Shown: piece after piece, positions 42,305-50,597 of the stretch
How positions within the stretch are numbered: position 1 is the first letter of the stretch
Layout: every line of letters starts with the position of its first letter
Source: Candidatus Nitrosopolaris wilkensis
GTDB taxonomy: Archaea > Thermoproteota > Nitrososphaeria > Nitrososphaerales > Nitrososphaeraceae
Length of the DNA: 58,063 bases
NCBI GenBank assembly: GCA_003176995.1
Contig: QHBN01000128.1
Coordinates: 1-58,063, forward strand
Reading direction: 5' to 3'
Made by a program: the position numbers and the translations under genes
The notes under the pieces: model-generated
Database searches by the model: none
What the model was told of the DNA's origin: nothing
What the model saw: only the letters and a program-made list of their open reading frames with translations

Positions 42305-42777
42305 TGCGCATATCAAACCGAAGGGGACTTTTCAAGACAGCGGAGGATGACCGGAACAATCGTGAGGGATTAAAAGGTTGGCTTAATCCGGCTAGGTACG
42401 GCTGGGAGCGTGTGTCTTACTGGTTACAGCGATTAACTGGCCTATTTCTTTTGATATACTTCATTGGGCATATATATGAGACAAGCTCACTTACCGGGGG
42501 TGCAGGCGCTTGGAACGCGATGTTACAGTTTACAGAAACGCCTTGGGGGCATCTCTTTCTGATTCTCGTTATCGGCACAAGTACTTATCATTCTATAAAT
42601 GGCATCAGATTGATATTTACTGAGGCCGGGAGGGGACTCGGACGACCTGGAAGACCTGACTACCCATACGACGCTCTCTCACTGAATTACAGACAGAGAT
42701 CCGGAATATGGATTGCACTTCTCCTGGCAGCGGTCGCAATGGTCTATGGTGGTAACGTGCTCTTCGGCGGAGATTAA
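42304..42777 (+). CDS. sdhC: Succinate dehydrogenase membrane subunit (cytochrome b-type)
   Basis: 157 residues with three hydrophobic helices (about 45-63, LTGLFLLIYFIGHI; 82-100, HLFLILVIGTSTYHSING; 133-152, GIWIALLLAAVAMVYGG). His in FIGHIYETSS and in TYHSINGIRLI are candidate haem ligands. RYGWERVSYWLQRLTG is typical of SdhC. GTG at 42304 overlaps the sdhA stop by one base (TAGTG), so translation is coupled. Confidence 0.9.
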   Translation: MRISNRRGLFKTAEDDRNNREGLKGWLNPARYGWERVSYWLQRLTGLFLLIYFIGHIYETSSLTGGAGAWNAMLQFTETPWGHLFLILVIGTSTYHSINGIRLIFTEAGRGLGRPGRPDYPYDALSLNYRQRSGIWIALLLAAVAMVYGGNVLFGGD

Positions 42778-42807
42778 AAGAAAATCAGGATATAGTGTGA
42801 TGGAACT

Positions 42808-43158
42808 ATGCTGCGCGAAAGACAAATAATGAGGATACATTACATCACAGGACTAGCTGCGTTATTCGTAGTCGCAATTCATATTCTAATGCGTTTGATA
42901 ATGCCATTCCATATGAGTCTGCAGTACTCAAATGTAGTTGCAAATTACCATAACTTGCCATATGTTGTTCTACTGGAATCGATACTTGTGCTTCTCGCTA
43001 TCCATGGCTTCAACGGCTTACGAGTTATATTGCTGGAACTACGACAGAACAGGACATGGGAAAATGGTGTTACGATATCTACGATTGCTGCAATGATAGC
43101 CATAATTGCGTTCGGTACTAGAACGATAATTATCGCTAATGGACTTGGAGTTGTATGA
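42808..43158 (+). CDS. sdhD: Succinate dehydrogenase membrane anchor subunit
   Basis: 116 residues with three membrane helices (ITGLAALFVVAIHILMRLI, VVLLESILVLLAIHGFNGL, VTISTIAAMIAIIAFG). IHGFNGLRVILLEL resembles the second haem/quinone helix of anchor subunits. It lies 30 nt after sdhC and reaches or overlaps the sdhB start. Assigned mainly by context and topology. Confidence 0.85.
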   Translation: MLRERQIMRIHYITGLAALFVVAIHILMRLIMPFHMSLQYSNVVANYHNLPYVVLLESILVLLAIHGFNGLRVILLELRQNRTWENGVTISTIAAMIAIIAFGTRTIIIANGLGVV

Positions 43159-43159
43159 A

Positions 43160-44011
43160 ATGAGTGGTATCATAAATAAAATATCCATGTTAAGAACAGG
43201 TAACAAGCTCGAGAGAAGTAAGAAGCCATTGAGAGCCCGCAGTAGTATAGTGCTGAGAGTATTTAGAGCGAACAAAGCTGTTGGAGATTCCGCTCACTAT
43301 GATACTTTTGACGTGCCCATTCAGCGTTGGACAACAGTACTCGATACTCTTTTATATGCAAAGTCTTACAAGGACACGAGTATAGGCATTAGGTACTCCT
43401 GCAGAATGGCGTCATGCGGCTCTTGCGGAATGAAAATTAATGGAATACCTCGACTTGCATGCTATACAAACGTATCAGAGTTGGAATCCGGGGTAATCAG
43501 CTGTGAGCCTTTGACAAACTTCCCACTGATACGAGACCTAGTAACCGACTTTTACCAATTTTTCAGCCATCACAAGAGTGTAAGGCCCTATATAGTAAAT
43601 CAGAACGCAGATCTTCCAGATAGAAAGGAATTGTCAGAATTCATACAGAGTCCACGGGACGTAGAAGAATACTTGCAGTTCTCGTATTGCATCAAATGTG
43701 GCTTATGTTATTCAGCTTGCCCCACCGTGGCGACCGACACGAAATTCCCAGGGCCGCAAGCGTTGGCGCAAGCTTATAGATATTCGGCAGATACCAGAGA
43801 TAATGAATCACGTGAAGATTTGAAATCTATTGATGACAAACATGGAATATGGAGATGCCATTTCGCGGGGTCCTGCAGCAGCGTATGCCCAAAAGGAGTA
43901 GACCCAGCTTTAGGGATACAACTACTTAGGGGTCATATGATGAGCTTTTCAAAACATAATAAGAAAATCGCAGAGCTGAAACATCACAGCCACGACAACC
44001 AAATAGCCTAA
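43160..44011 (+). CDS. sdhB: Succinate dehydrogenase iron-sulfur subunit
   Basis: About 283 residues. The [2Fe-2S] domain has CRMASCGSCGM plus a downstream Cys in RLACYTN; the [4Fe-4S] motif is CIKCGLCYSACP with the distal CPKG, and CHFAGSCSSVCPKGVDPA supplies the remaining ligands. It relays electrons from FAD to quinone. ATG at 43160, one base after the sdhD stop, is preferred; an in-frame ATG at 43139 inside sdhD adds seven residues. Last gene of the operon. Confidence 0.95.
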   Translation: MSGIINKISMLRTGNKLERSKKPLRARSSIVLRVFRANKAVGDSAHYDTFDVPIQRWTTVLDTLLYAKSYKDTSIGIRYSCRMASCGSCGMKINGIPRLACYTNVSELESGVISCEPLTNFPLIRDLVTDFYQFFSHHKSVRPYIVNQNADLPDRKELSEFIQSPRDVEEYLQFSYCIKCGLCYSACPTVATDTKFPGPQALAQAYRYSADTRDNESREDLKSIDDKHGIWRCHFAGSCSSVCPKGVDPALGIQLLRGHMMSFSKHNKKIAELKHHSHDNQIA

Positions 44012-44029
44012 CTTAGAGTGCGGTAGAAT

Positions 44030-44350
44030 CTAGGCTTTTGCTGGAGGCTTACTTTCATTTACTTGTTTGTTTATTGCATCCGCCATAAAGTGGTTGCTGA
44101 CACTTACTTTGACCACTTCAATACCAGGCAATCGGTACACGTTATCCCGGACGTCCTGTGCTATCTTGAAACCAAATACCGCAGGACAAAAAGGGCTTGT
44201 CAAATGCAGATCTATATCTATGTTGCCTTTATTGATATCAACCTTGTCGACCAACTCCAATTCCATAATAGAAACGCCTATTTCAGGGTCCACTATCTTG
44301 GTTAATTCATCGAATATTTGCCTACGCGTCTGCTGAATATCTTGGCTCAT
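44030..44350 (-). CDS. MIP18/PaaD-like (DUF59) iron-sulfur assembly protein
   Basis: A 106-residue DUF59 domain: IFDELTKIVDPEIGVSIMELELVDKVDI, then LHLTSPFCPAVFGFKIAQDV with the conserved Cys (about 55). Relatives (SufT, MIP18/CIA2, PaaD) help insert Fe-S clusters. Its position convergent to sdhB, which needs three clusters, is suggestive but not proof. Lys/Pro-rich last residues. ATG at 44350. Confidence 0.88.
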   Translation of the reverse strand: MSQDIQQTRRQIFDELTKIVDPEIGVSIMELELVDKVDINKGNIDIDLHLTSPFCPAVFGFKIAQDVRDNVYRLPGIEVVKVSVSNHFMADAINKQVNESKPPAKA

Positions 44351-44540
44351 TACGCTTAATTTTTCTCGTGATCCATATATAACTATTGCATAGCAAAATA
44401 GTCGGCCCGTACGAACTGCCTATTTTGTATTTCAAACTTCTCGACGTTGTCTACTACCTATTGCGCGTTACCAATAACCAGTAACATAATTCTGCTTTAA
44501 CTATTATAATATTAAAATAAACCGTCGATGTTGACAATGT

Positions 44541-46022
44541 GTGTATCGTTCAAGGCCGAAGGGCAATCTTGACAAAGATATGTTAAATTTTCTGTCTTCC
44601 CTGAATGACGATCAGCAAATATTACATTATGACATACTGGGAAGTGAAGCGCATGTCATAATGTTACATGATATCGGAATTTTGACTTTGCATGAAACAA
44701 AAAAGATTTTGGTGGCATTGGAACAGATCAGGCACAAACCGGAGCTGCTAGCTATTGGAGATGCCGAAGATATCCACGAGTCTATCGAATCTCTTATCAT
44801 ACAACAAACCGGCGTCGACATTGGCGGGAATATACAGATCGGTCGCTCAAGGAATGATCAGGTTATATTAGACATTCGTATGAAAGTCCGAGATGACATA
44901 ATTGAAATATGCGAGAAGATAATTGCTCTAATTACTTCACTCCTTAAAAAAGCAGCCGAAAATATTGACACTATTATGCCAATGTATACCCATCTACGAC
45001 AGGCACAAATCGGTACCTTATCACATTTCGCATTATCGTACGCAGATTCTCTCTTTAGGGATATGGACAGGCTGTACATTACTTACGTAAGGATTAATCA
45101 ATCTCCGCTCGGTGCCGGTGCTATAGGGGGGTCAAGGATAAAACTTGACAGGCAGAAGACTGCTAGATTGCTTGGATTTAAGGGGATCGTAAGAAACTCC
45201 ATCGACGCTACTAGTTCGCGTGATACAATTATCGAATATACGATGGGGCTCACCATTATAATGCTTACATTAAGCAGAATGACAGAAGATTTTATAATCT
45301 GGTCTACCGATGAGTTCGGATATCTGGATATTTCAGATGAATATAGCTCATCATCCAGTGCAATGCCTCACAAAAAAAATCCTGATCCTCTAGAACTACT
45401 AAGAGCAAAGGCAGGAACAGTGTCTGGTAATTTGCTTACAATGATCACCATTATCAAGGCTATTCCATCAGGATATAGCAGGGATATGCAGGAGATAAAA
45501 ACATCATTATGGCAAGCCTCTGCTACGACGACTCAGGCACTGAAAATCATGAATTATGTTGTAAAATCGCTGATCATAAACAAGGAAAGGATGCAGCATG
45601 CATCCAGTAACAGCTATGCTATCTCATTCGATCTCGCGGAACTATTGGCTATCAAAAATGGGATATCTTTCCGAACCGCCCATAAAGTGATGGGGTTACT
45701 AGTGCAAAAAGCAATAGGTAATAATAGACAACCCCTCCGAATGCTTCGAGAGGAAGTTATCAGGGAAGTGCTTGAAAGCTTGGGGTCTAAGTTATCAGCA
45801 GAAGAAGTGTTGAAGGACATAAAGGAAACCTCTCCACAAAAATCAATCAGTTCACGACAATCTTTAGGTTCCCCAAATCCAATGCAGGAGCAGAATATGG
45901 TTAAACTTTCGAGAAGAAGATTGTTGGCCTATTCGAAGCGAATCGCAAAACGTAAGGGACTTGTGGACGAAGCATTCAAAAATCTCACGATAATGGTGAA
46001 TAATTATTCAAAAAAGGCCTGA
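44541..46022 (+). CDS. argH: Argininosuccinate lyase
   Basis: 493 residues of the fumarase/aspartase superfamily, splitting argininosuccinate into arginine and fumarate. GNIQIGRSRNDQV, MPMYTHLRQAQIGTLSHF, GAIGGSRI, and the signature SSSSAMPHKKNPDP with the catalytic Ser are present. The start is GTG at 44541, with TAATATTAAAATAAA about 20-35 bp upstream as promoter. No argG is adjacent. A candidate structured RNA lies 60 nt after the stop. Confidence 0.95.
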   Translation: MYRSRPKGNLDKDMLNFLSSLNDDQQILHYDILGSEAHVIMLHDIGILTLHETKKILVALEQIRHKPELLAIGDAEDIHESIESLIIQQTGVDIGGNIQIGRSRNDQVILDIRMKVRDDIIEICEKIIALITSLLKKAAENIDTIMPMYTHLRQAQIGTLSHFALSYADSLFRDMDRLYITYVRINQSPLGAGAIGGSRIKLDRQKTARLLGFKGIVRNSIDATSSRDTIIEYTMGLTIIMLTLSRMTEDFIIWSTDEFGYLDISDEYSSSSSAMPHKKNPDPLELLRAKAGTVSGNLLTMITIIKAIPSGYSRDMQEIKTSLWQASATTTQALKIMNYVVKSLIINKERMQHASSNSYAISFDLAELLAIKNGISFRTAHKVMGLLVQKAIGNNRQPLRMLREEVIREVLESLGSKLSAEEVLKDIKETSPQKSISSRQSLGSPNPMQEQNMVKLSRRRLLAYSKRIAKRKGLVDEAFKNLTIMVNNYSKKA

Positions 46023-46083
46023 AGAAAACAAGAGTATTATTAGATTGTTCGAGTATGCAGGCAAGATGGTAGCAACAAAAGAG

Positions 46084-46160
46084 TTGTCCGCGGGGGTTAC
46101 ACAGCAATCCCCTTTTCTGACATGCAGAAATGACTTTCAGGGGATGGGTTGGTCGGACAA
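46084..46160 (+). ncRNA. Candidate structured RNA downstream of argH
   Basis: A 77-nt element closed by a perfect 7-bp stem, TTGTCCG (46084-46090) with CGGACAA (46154-46160). Inside, ATCCCCT (46107-46113) pairs with AGGGGAT (46139-46145), and TTTCTG (46114-46119) pairs with CAGAAA (46125-46130). An alternative fold pairs GGGG with CCCC and TTTCT with AGAAA around a 7-nt loop GACATGC, giving a tRNA-like outline, but no T-arm exists. Strand is uncertain; a run of A follows on the plus strand. Function unknown. Confidence 0.4.
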
Positions 46161-46259
46161 AAAAATCCTAGATAGGTAAGCGTTGGGAGCGATTCATCAG
46201 TTCGGTCATCATAACTGCACGGCCTCATTGAGGCTATCAAAAAAAGTGATTCATAAGAA

Positions 46260-46353
46260 TAGCCCGGCCCAGATTCGAACTGGGGTCAAAGGCTCCAAAG
46301 GCCTCTATGCTTGGCCACTACAATCGGCAGAACTATCAGTCCTCTACCGGGCT
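46260..46353 (-). tRNA. tRNA-Gln (UUG) with a 21-nt intron in the D-stem
   Basis: The acceptor AGCCCGG (5' end 46353) pairs with CCGGGCT, discriminator A at 46260. Anticodon arm GAGGC-CTTTGGA-GCCTT gives UUG; T-arm CCCAG-TTCGAAT-CTGGG. The D region is too long: after AGCCCGGTAG come 21 extra nt (about 46323-46343, able to form hairpin AGGACT-GAT-AGTTCT), then TGTAGTGGCCAAGCAT. Removing them restores GTGT in the D-stem and a 73-nt tRNA. Introns at D-arm positions are unusual. Boundaries are inferred. Confidence 0.8.
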
Positions 46354-46370
46354 TCCGGGCGTATTTTTCC

Positions 46371-47477
46371 CTATAGATTACCATCTTTAGAATGTTGCGT
46401 GCTTATGTTCAGATACGAGAGCATTTTGTCTAAGGGATCTTCCATTTTGTCGAAAATGCGTGCCGCCAGTCTTTTCTGTTTTTTCTTATACTTCTCATCC
46501 TTTAGTATCCTGTTGGTCAATCTTACTAGTTCGATCGAATTTGATGCCCTCTTCACCAGCCCTGAAGACACGAGATATTTCTCTACATAAAATCGAATTG
46601 GTGAGATAGAAATCGTAGGCGTTCCAATAAGCGAGGCCTCTGAAGTCATCGTTCCTCCTGCCCCAATGAATACGTCTGATGAAGCTATCAGAGGAATTCC
46701 GTCGACAACGTTTCTGAGTATGAAGGCCCTTGCTTCATACCTCTCCATTAACTCCCGTATTTGTTCTTCATATCTACATAGAATAACAATATTGATTGAA
46801 TTGTGTAAGTTATTTACTAGGGCATCCACCATAGAAATGCGGTTTTCTAACATCTTGTCTGCAATGTATGATGCCTTCGTTTCTTCGAGTCTAATCAGAA
46901 CAATTTTTTTCCCGGGGTCAAGGTTCAATTCTCGTAAGCATGCAGGGGGTACAGATGACGATGGCGACGGATCCCGCTTGAGCCATACAACAGGATCCAG
47001 AGCTCTGTACTGTGTTATCTTTGTCTTTGAAATACCGAACGGAAGCCACGCAGAAATGGGGATTACCCATGGACTGAAAAGATGATAGGTGAGTGGGATA
47101 GTGAGCTTCGAGACCGCTTCTGCATGTGGAGAATCGTTAAATCCAATGTGTCTAATTCCAAGTCCATATGCAACCCGTGATGCTTCTGGAGATGAGAATG
47201 TGATCGCGAAATCAGGTTCAAACTTATTTATCAAACTGGCGAGTTCAAAAATCCTAGATGCACTTTCTCGCAGCTTTTGGTATCTTTCTGCGCCGCCATG
47301 TCTGCCAACAATTTTGAGTTTGAGGTTTTTGACGGTGGCTAGTTCTACGGCCTCTCTATAATGTCTAGACGTACAGAGTAACTCGTGATCGGATTCACGA
47401 AGCAAACTTACTGCGGGACCAAAAAACATCACTTGCTTTGGCGTCAAGATGTCGAACCAAATTCTCAAGGATAACAA
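46371..47477 (-). CDS. DUF354 family protein (glycosyltransferase-like fold)
   Basis: About 365 residues of DUF354, related to the GT-B fold of UDP-GlcNAc 2-epimerase and lipid-A-disaccharide synthase-like proteins. RIWFDILTPKQVMFFGPAV is the family N-terminus; FIGAGGTMTSEASLIGTPTISI is the nucleotide-sugar-binding loop of the second Rossmann half. No ATG is near: TTG at 47477 or TTG at 47468 (giving MRIWFDILTPKQ) is the start, the latter matching homologues better. Divergent from the sugar dehydrogenase gene, so likely part of surface-glycan synthesis. Confidence 0.82.
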   Translation of the reverse strand: MLSLRIWFDILTPKQVMFFGPAVSLLRESDHELLCTSRHYREAVELATVKNLKLKIVGRHGGAERYQKLRESASRIFELASLINKFEPDFAITFSSPEASRVAYGLGIRHIGFNDSPHAEAVSKLTIPLTYHLFSPWVIPISAWLPFGISKTKITQYRALDPVVWLKRDPSPSSSVPPACLRELNLDPGKKIVLIRLEETKASYIADKMLENRISMVDALVNNLHNSINIVILCRYEEQIRELMERYEARAFILRNVVDGIPLIASSDVFIGAGGTMTSEASLIGTPTISISPIRFYVEKYLVSSGLVKRASNSIELVRLTNRILKDEKYKKKQKRLAARIFDKMEDPLDKMLSYLNISTQHSKDGNL

Positions 47478-47586
47478 GACTTAGTGGGATGGGATGGAAA
47501 AAACTTTTCTTTAACCGTCCTTTAGATAGCTCTGGAGAGAGAAGAAAAATTCCATTTATAATATCAAAGGAGGCTTGTGCGACGAA

Positions 47587-48753
47587 GTGACTGGGAGCGC
47601 ATCGCAAATAACGACAGCAGTTTATGGACTGAGCACCGAAGGATATCGCATTGCCTCTTCAATAGCCGTTAAAGGTTTCAAGGTTTCATTGATAGATGAG
47701 GCAGCCCGAATGGCTATTTCGTTAAAACCTGATATTGCCAGAACTTACCCGGATGTAAGCTCGCTGATAGAAGACGAACCTCTGCTCGCGCTCGAGCCAG
47801 TGGACGTCGCAGTCAGTGAGGCATCATACATTTTTTTTGCACCAAAGATTCGAAAAGTAGGACAAGAAGTAAAAAGTGATGTCACATCTAAATTTCGAGA
47901 CGCGACTAAGGCAATCAGAAAGGGCACCTCTGTGATCTACACTCTACCTACAGGAATCGGAGGGAATAACGAAAACATGGCCTTGATTGAACATATTACT
48001 GGAATGAGTGTCGGAAAAGATATTTTCTATTATTACATGCCAATCAACCAAGAGTTCATTTCATCTCCTGAAATGATTGTTGGGTCTTTGAATTCCAAAC
48101 AAGATGCTGAAATTTCCAAGATGTTATACGATCCCGACATTAAGGGTCGGTTAAATTACATTGATATTATTTCCGCGGAATTTATGCATTCAATACACGT
48201 CTTGGGGCATTATGCCCATATGGCAAGCGTGTTAGAGATCTGCAAAAACCTTAAACTTACCAATATCAAGAGCGAGCCGATAAATCGAGCATTCAGCGAC
48301 CTTTACATAGACGATATTGCCAATGGCCTTTATGATCTGCGGGCCATAGGCTCCTCACTTGGAGGAGCAGGACCATTGATGTATTTGGTTAATGGGAGCA
48401 TAAAGGGGACTGAAGGTTACATTAAACATTTAATAGACGAGATCCGAGATTTGTTGAAGAAACGGGATCTAAAGGCTAGCAGGACCAAAGTATCTATCGC
48501 GTGGACGCTGGATCCCTATGAGATGCGCGGAGATAAGATTGAACTTTTATCGTCTCTTGAATCTAAACTGAAGGATTACATAGGAGATGTGGAACGCCAG
48601 CCGTGGTCGGTATTCGATCTATATCCAACCGAAAAGACAAGGATAGTGGTAGCGTGCTCTAAATTAGATTTCGCTAGAATTATGACAAAGAATAAACAGA
48701 ATCCAGATTTTATTATGATGAAGGCCAATCCTGTTTGTGAAACCACAGGTTAG
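47587..48753 (+). CDS. Nucleotide-sugar dehydrogenase homologue lacking the catalytic Cys
   Basis: About 388 residues resembling UDP-glucose/UDP-ManNAc 6-dehydrogenases: an N-terminal Rossmann region (TAVYGLSTEGYRIASSI, then KVSLID), ASYIFFAPKIR, and a C-terminal NDP-binding domain. The family active-site motif G-G-x-C-x-x-x-D is not recognisable; the matching place reads AIGSSLGGAGPLMYLVNG with no Cys, so oxidation to a uronate is doubtful. Start: TTG 47575 lies only 22 nt after TATA (TTTATAAT, 47553-47560), likely before the transcript begins, so GTG 47587 is preferred even though AAAGGAGG precedes the TTG. Confidence 0.7.
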   Translation: MTGSASQITTAVYGLSTEGYRIASSIAVKGFKVSLIDEAARMAISLKPDIARTYPDVSSLIEDEPLLALEPVDVAVSEASYIFFAPKIRKVGQEVKSDVTSKFRDATKAIRKGTSVIYTLPTGIGGNNENMALIEHITGMSVGKDIFYYYMPINQEFISSPEMIVGSLNSKQDAEISKMLYDPDIKGRLNYIDIISAEFMHSIHVLGHYAHMASVLEICKNLKLTNIKSEPINRAFSDLYIDDIANGLYDLRAIGSSLGGAGPLMYLVNGSIKGTEGYIKHLIDEIRDLLKKRDLKASRTKVSIAWTLDPYEMRGDKIELLSSLESKLKDYIGDVERQPWSVFDLYPTEKTRIVVACSKLDFARIMTKNKQNPDFIMMKANPVCETTG

Positions 48754-48807
48754 GTATTAAATCGTCCTGGTTTAGAAAGTAAGGAACTTACTTATGATAA
48801 GAAATAT

Positions 48808-49311
48808 TTAACTCGACGCTAACCATTCGGCTTTTTTCTTGTCGTATTCTGCTCTCGAATACTTCACCCTTGCAGGGTGCCCCATCACAACCATTCTTGG
48901 TGGCACATCTTTTGTCACCACTGCCCCCATTGCTACGACGCTACCTTCTCCCACCCTTACCCCGGGCCTTATAACTGCTCTGCTTCCTATGATGGCTCCT
49001 TCTTCTACTATGACCCCGCTCATTTTAGGACTCATAGGATAAGGATCGTTTGTGAAAGTTGCCCCAGGTCCGATGAAGACATTCTTGCCGATTGTTGTTA
49101 AAGGTGGAATATAGACAGATCCTTCAATTCGAGTATTTTCGCCTATTTTTACTTTATAGTCAACATGTGATAGCGAACCAATCATCACGTTGTCTCCTAT
49201 TTCCGTATCATCCCCTACGTATGCAAAATGCCAGATCTTGACGTTCTGGCCAATTTTTGCAGATTTAGAGATGTAATTCGTTATTGTTGAAGTGGAGTTA
49301 TTTTGGCTCAT
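48808..49311 (-). CDS. Left-handed beta-helix acetyltransferase (WbpD/WlbB-like)
   Basis: 167 residues with hexapeptide repeats (KIGQNVKIWHFAYVGDDTEIGDNVMIG, then TTIGKNVFIGPGATFTND, and AIIGSRAVIRPGVRVGEGSVV). The end, GAVVTKDVPPRMVVMGHPARVKY, is typical of UDP-3-amino-sugar N-acetyltransferases such as WbpD. It would acetylate the 3-amino group of a UDP-2,3-diamino uronate. ATG at 49311. Last gene of a minus-strand run after the Trm112-like gene (12-nt gap). Confidence 0.88.
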   Translation of the reverse strand: MSQNNSTSTITNYISKSAKIGQNVKIWHFAYVGDDTEIGDNVMIGSLSHVDYKVKIGENTRIEGSVYIPPLTTIGKNVFIGPGATFTNDPYPMSPKMSGVIVEEGAIIGSRAVIRPGVRVGEGSVVAMGAVVTKDVPPRMVVMGHPARVKYSRAEYDKKKAEWLASS

Positions 49312-49323
49312 TCAAGAACGCCT

Positions 49324-49614
49324 CTACAGATGCCAAGGATTACCGGTCTTTATAACTTTGTCAGGGATTTTGTTTCTCCACTTCTGTAAAAAATCGATTT
49401 CCGATTGCCTTTCGCGCAATTCGTCCGGCAACATTACGGGGATTTCGTCCACAATCGGAAAGAAACGAAGACATTTGCCGCAAAATAAAATACCCTCAAT
49501 TATGACCGTGTCTTTACCGGAACCTTCTTCGAGCCGGGTATTTAGTTCAAATAGTTCCAATGGATAATGCTTGTCGATAGGACATGCCAAGATATCAAGC
49601 ATGGCTTTTCTCAT
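49324..49614 (-). CDS. Trm112-like zinc protein
   Basis: 96 residues. MLDILACPIDKHYPLEL (a CPxxK-type first half-site) and GILFCGKCLRFFPIVDEIPVMLPDELRE (CxxC and the invariant IPxMLP) are diagnostic of Trm112p-like proteins. These small zinc proteins activate methyltransferases acting on tRNA, rRNA or release factor. The two N-terminal-site ligands are reduced to one Cys, as in several homologues. It sits 2 nt after the Gfo/Idh gene and 12 nt before the acetyltransferase. Confidence 0.85.
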   Translation of the reverse strand: MRKAMLDILACPIDKHYPLELFELNTRLEEGSGKDTVIIEGILFCGKCLRFFPIVDEIPVMLPDELRERQSEIDFLQKWRNKIPDKVIKTGNPWHL

Positions 49615-49616
49615 CT

Positions 49617-50597
49617 CTATTTCAAATCCATATAGATCGGCGAGCCGGTGTTGCTCGACAAAAGTGCTGCTTCGGCTACCTTAGTAACATTCCTTGCATC
49701 TTCAGGAGTTACTACAGGTTCTCTGATTTTTCCGGCGACAACGTCGAGAAAACTTTGCAATTCTAACGTTAGCGGTTCTTTAAATTTACCGCGACGCGGT
49801 ATTATCGTAGCCTCTTCATAATCTATTTTGATCCTTTGAGTGATGTAGTCTCCAGTAATGATGCCCTCGGTGCAGACTGCGCTAAACTTTCTTACTCGGT
49901 TCGGAGTGATCCAATTGGATGCGATAATTGCGACCTTCTGATCATCAAAGCCTAGCATAATAGTCGCAAAATCTTCATACGAATGAAATTTTGTACCGGA
50001 ACGTGCAAAAACAACATGAGGCGTACTATTGAACAGGTACATTGCAGTATCAATATCGTGGACGGATGTATCGTAAATTATGCCGACGTCTCGAATATGT
50101 AAGGGCATTCTGTTTTCTCTATGAAACTCCATCATTAGTAGATCACCGTATTTGTGATTATCTATAATCTGCTTAACATCCTGAATGGCGGGATTGAACC
50201 TTTCGATATACCCGGACGTCAAGATCACTTTTCTTTTCTTAGCTACTTCGATCATCTGTTCGCATTCAAACGAGGAGAATGCTAACGGTTTCTCGACAAA
50301 AACGTGAACTCCCTTTTCCATTATTTTTTTTGCCATAACGAAGTGCGTCTTGGTAGGGGTGCAGACTATGCAGCCGTCTAAAGGAACTTCATTTTCAAGC
50401 AATTGCTCGAGCGAAAAATAAGGCTTTACGTCATAAAGCCTGGCCAGTTCTCTTGCACGCAATTCATCGTTATCACATATTGACGCGAGGACGCCAATTT
50501 CATGCAAGACTCTCGCGTGGTTCTTACCCCATCCGCCAACTCCTATCACTGCGAATCTTCGTTTGTCCTCTGTTTTCACCATACAGATGTTAACCAC
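49617..50597 (-). CDS. Gfo/Idh/MocA-family oxidoreductase (WbpB-like)
   Basis: About 320 residues. The N-terminal Rossmann fold has FAVIGVGGWGKNHARVL; EKPLAFSSFE holds the conserved Lys of the EKP motif; the C-terminal domain has the catalytic His in YDTSVHDIDTAMYL. With the WbpD-like acetyltransferase next door it most resembles UDP-GlcNAcA 3-dehydrogenase (WbpB/WlbA). GTG at 50597 overlaps ilvE by 22 nt; ATG at 50582 (MVKTEDKRRFAVIG) is an alternative. Member of the ilvE to acetyltransferase run. Confidence 0.87.
   Translation of the reverse strand: MVNICMVKTEDKRRFAVIGVGGWGKNHARVLHEIGVLASICDNDELRARELARLYDVKPYFSLEQLLENEVPLDGCIVCTPTKTHFVMAKKIMEKGVHVFVEKPLAFSSFECEQMIEVAKKRKVILTSGYIERFNPAIQDVKQIIDNHKYGDLLMMEFHRENRMPLHIRDVGIIYDTSVHDIDTAMYLFNSTPHVVFARSGTKFHSYEDFATIMLGFDDQKVAIIASNWITPNRVRKFSAVCTEGIITGDYITQRIKIDYEEATIIPRRGKFKEPLTLELQSFLDVVAGKIREPVVTPEDARNVTKVAEAALLSSNTGSPIYMDLK

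Noticed and set aside
46183-46590. 135-codon plus-strand frame
   Set aside because: It runs antisense through tRNA-Gln and the end of the DUF354 gene; no family resemblance.
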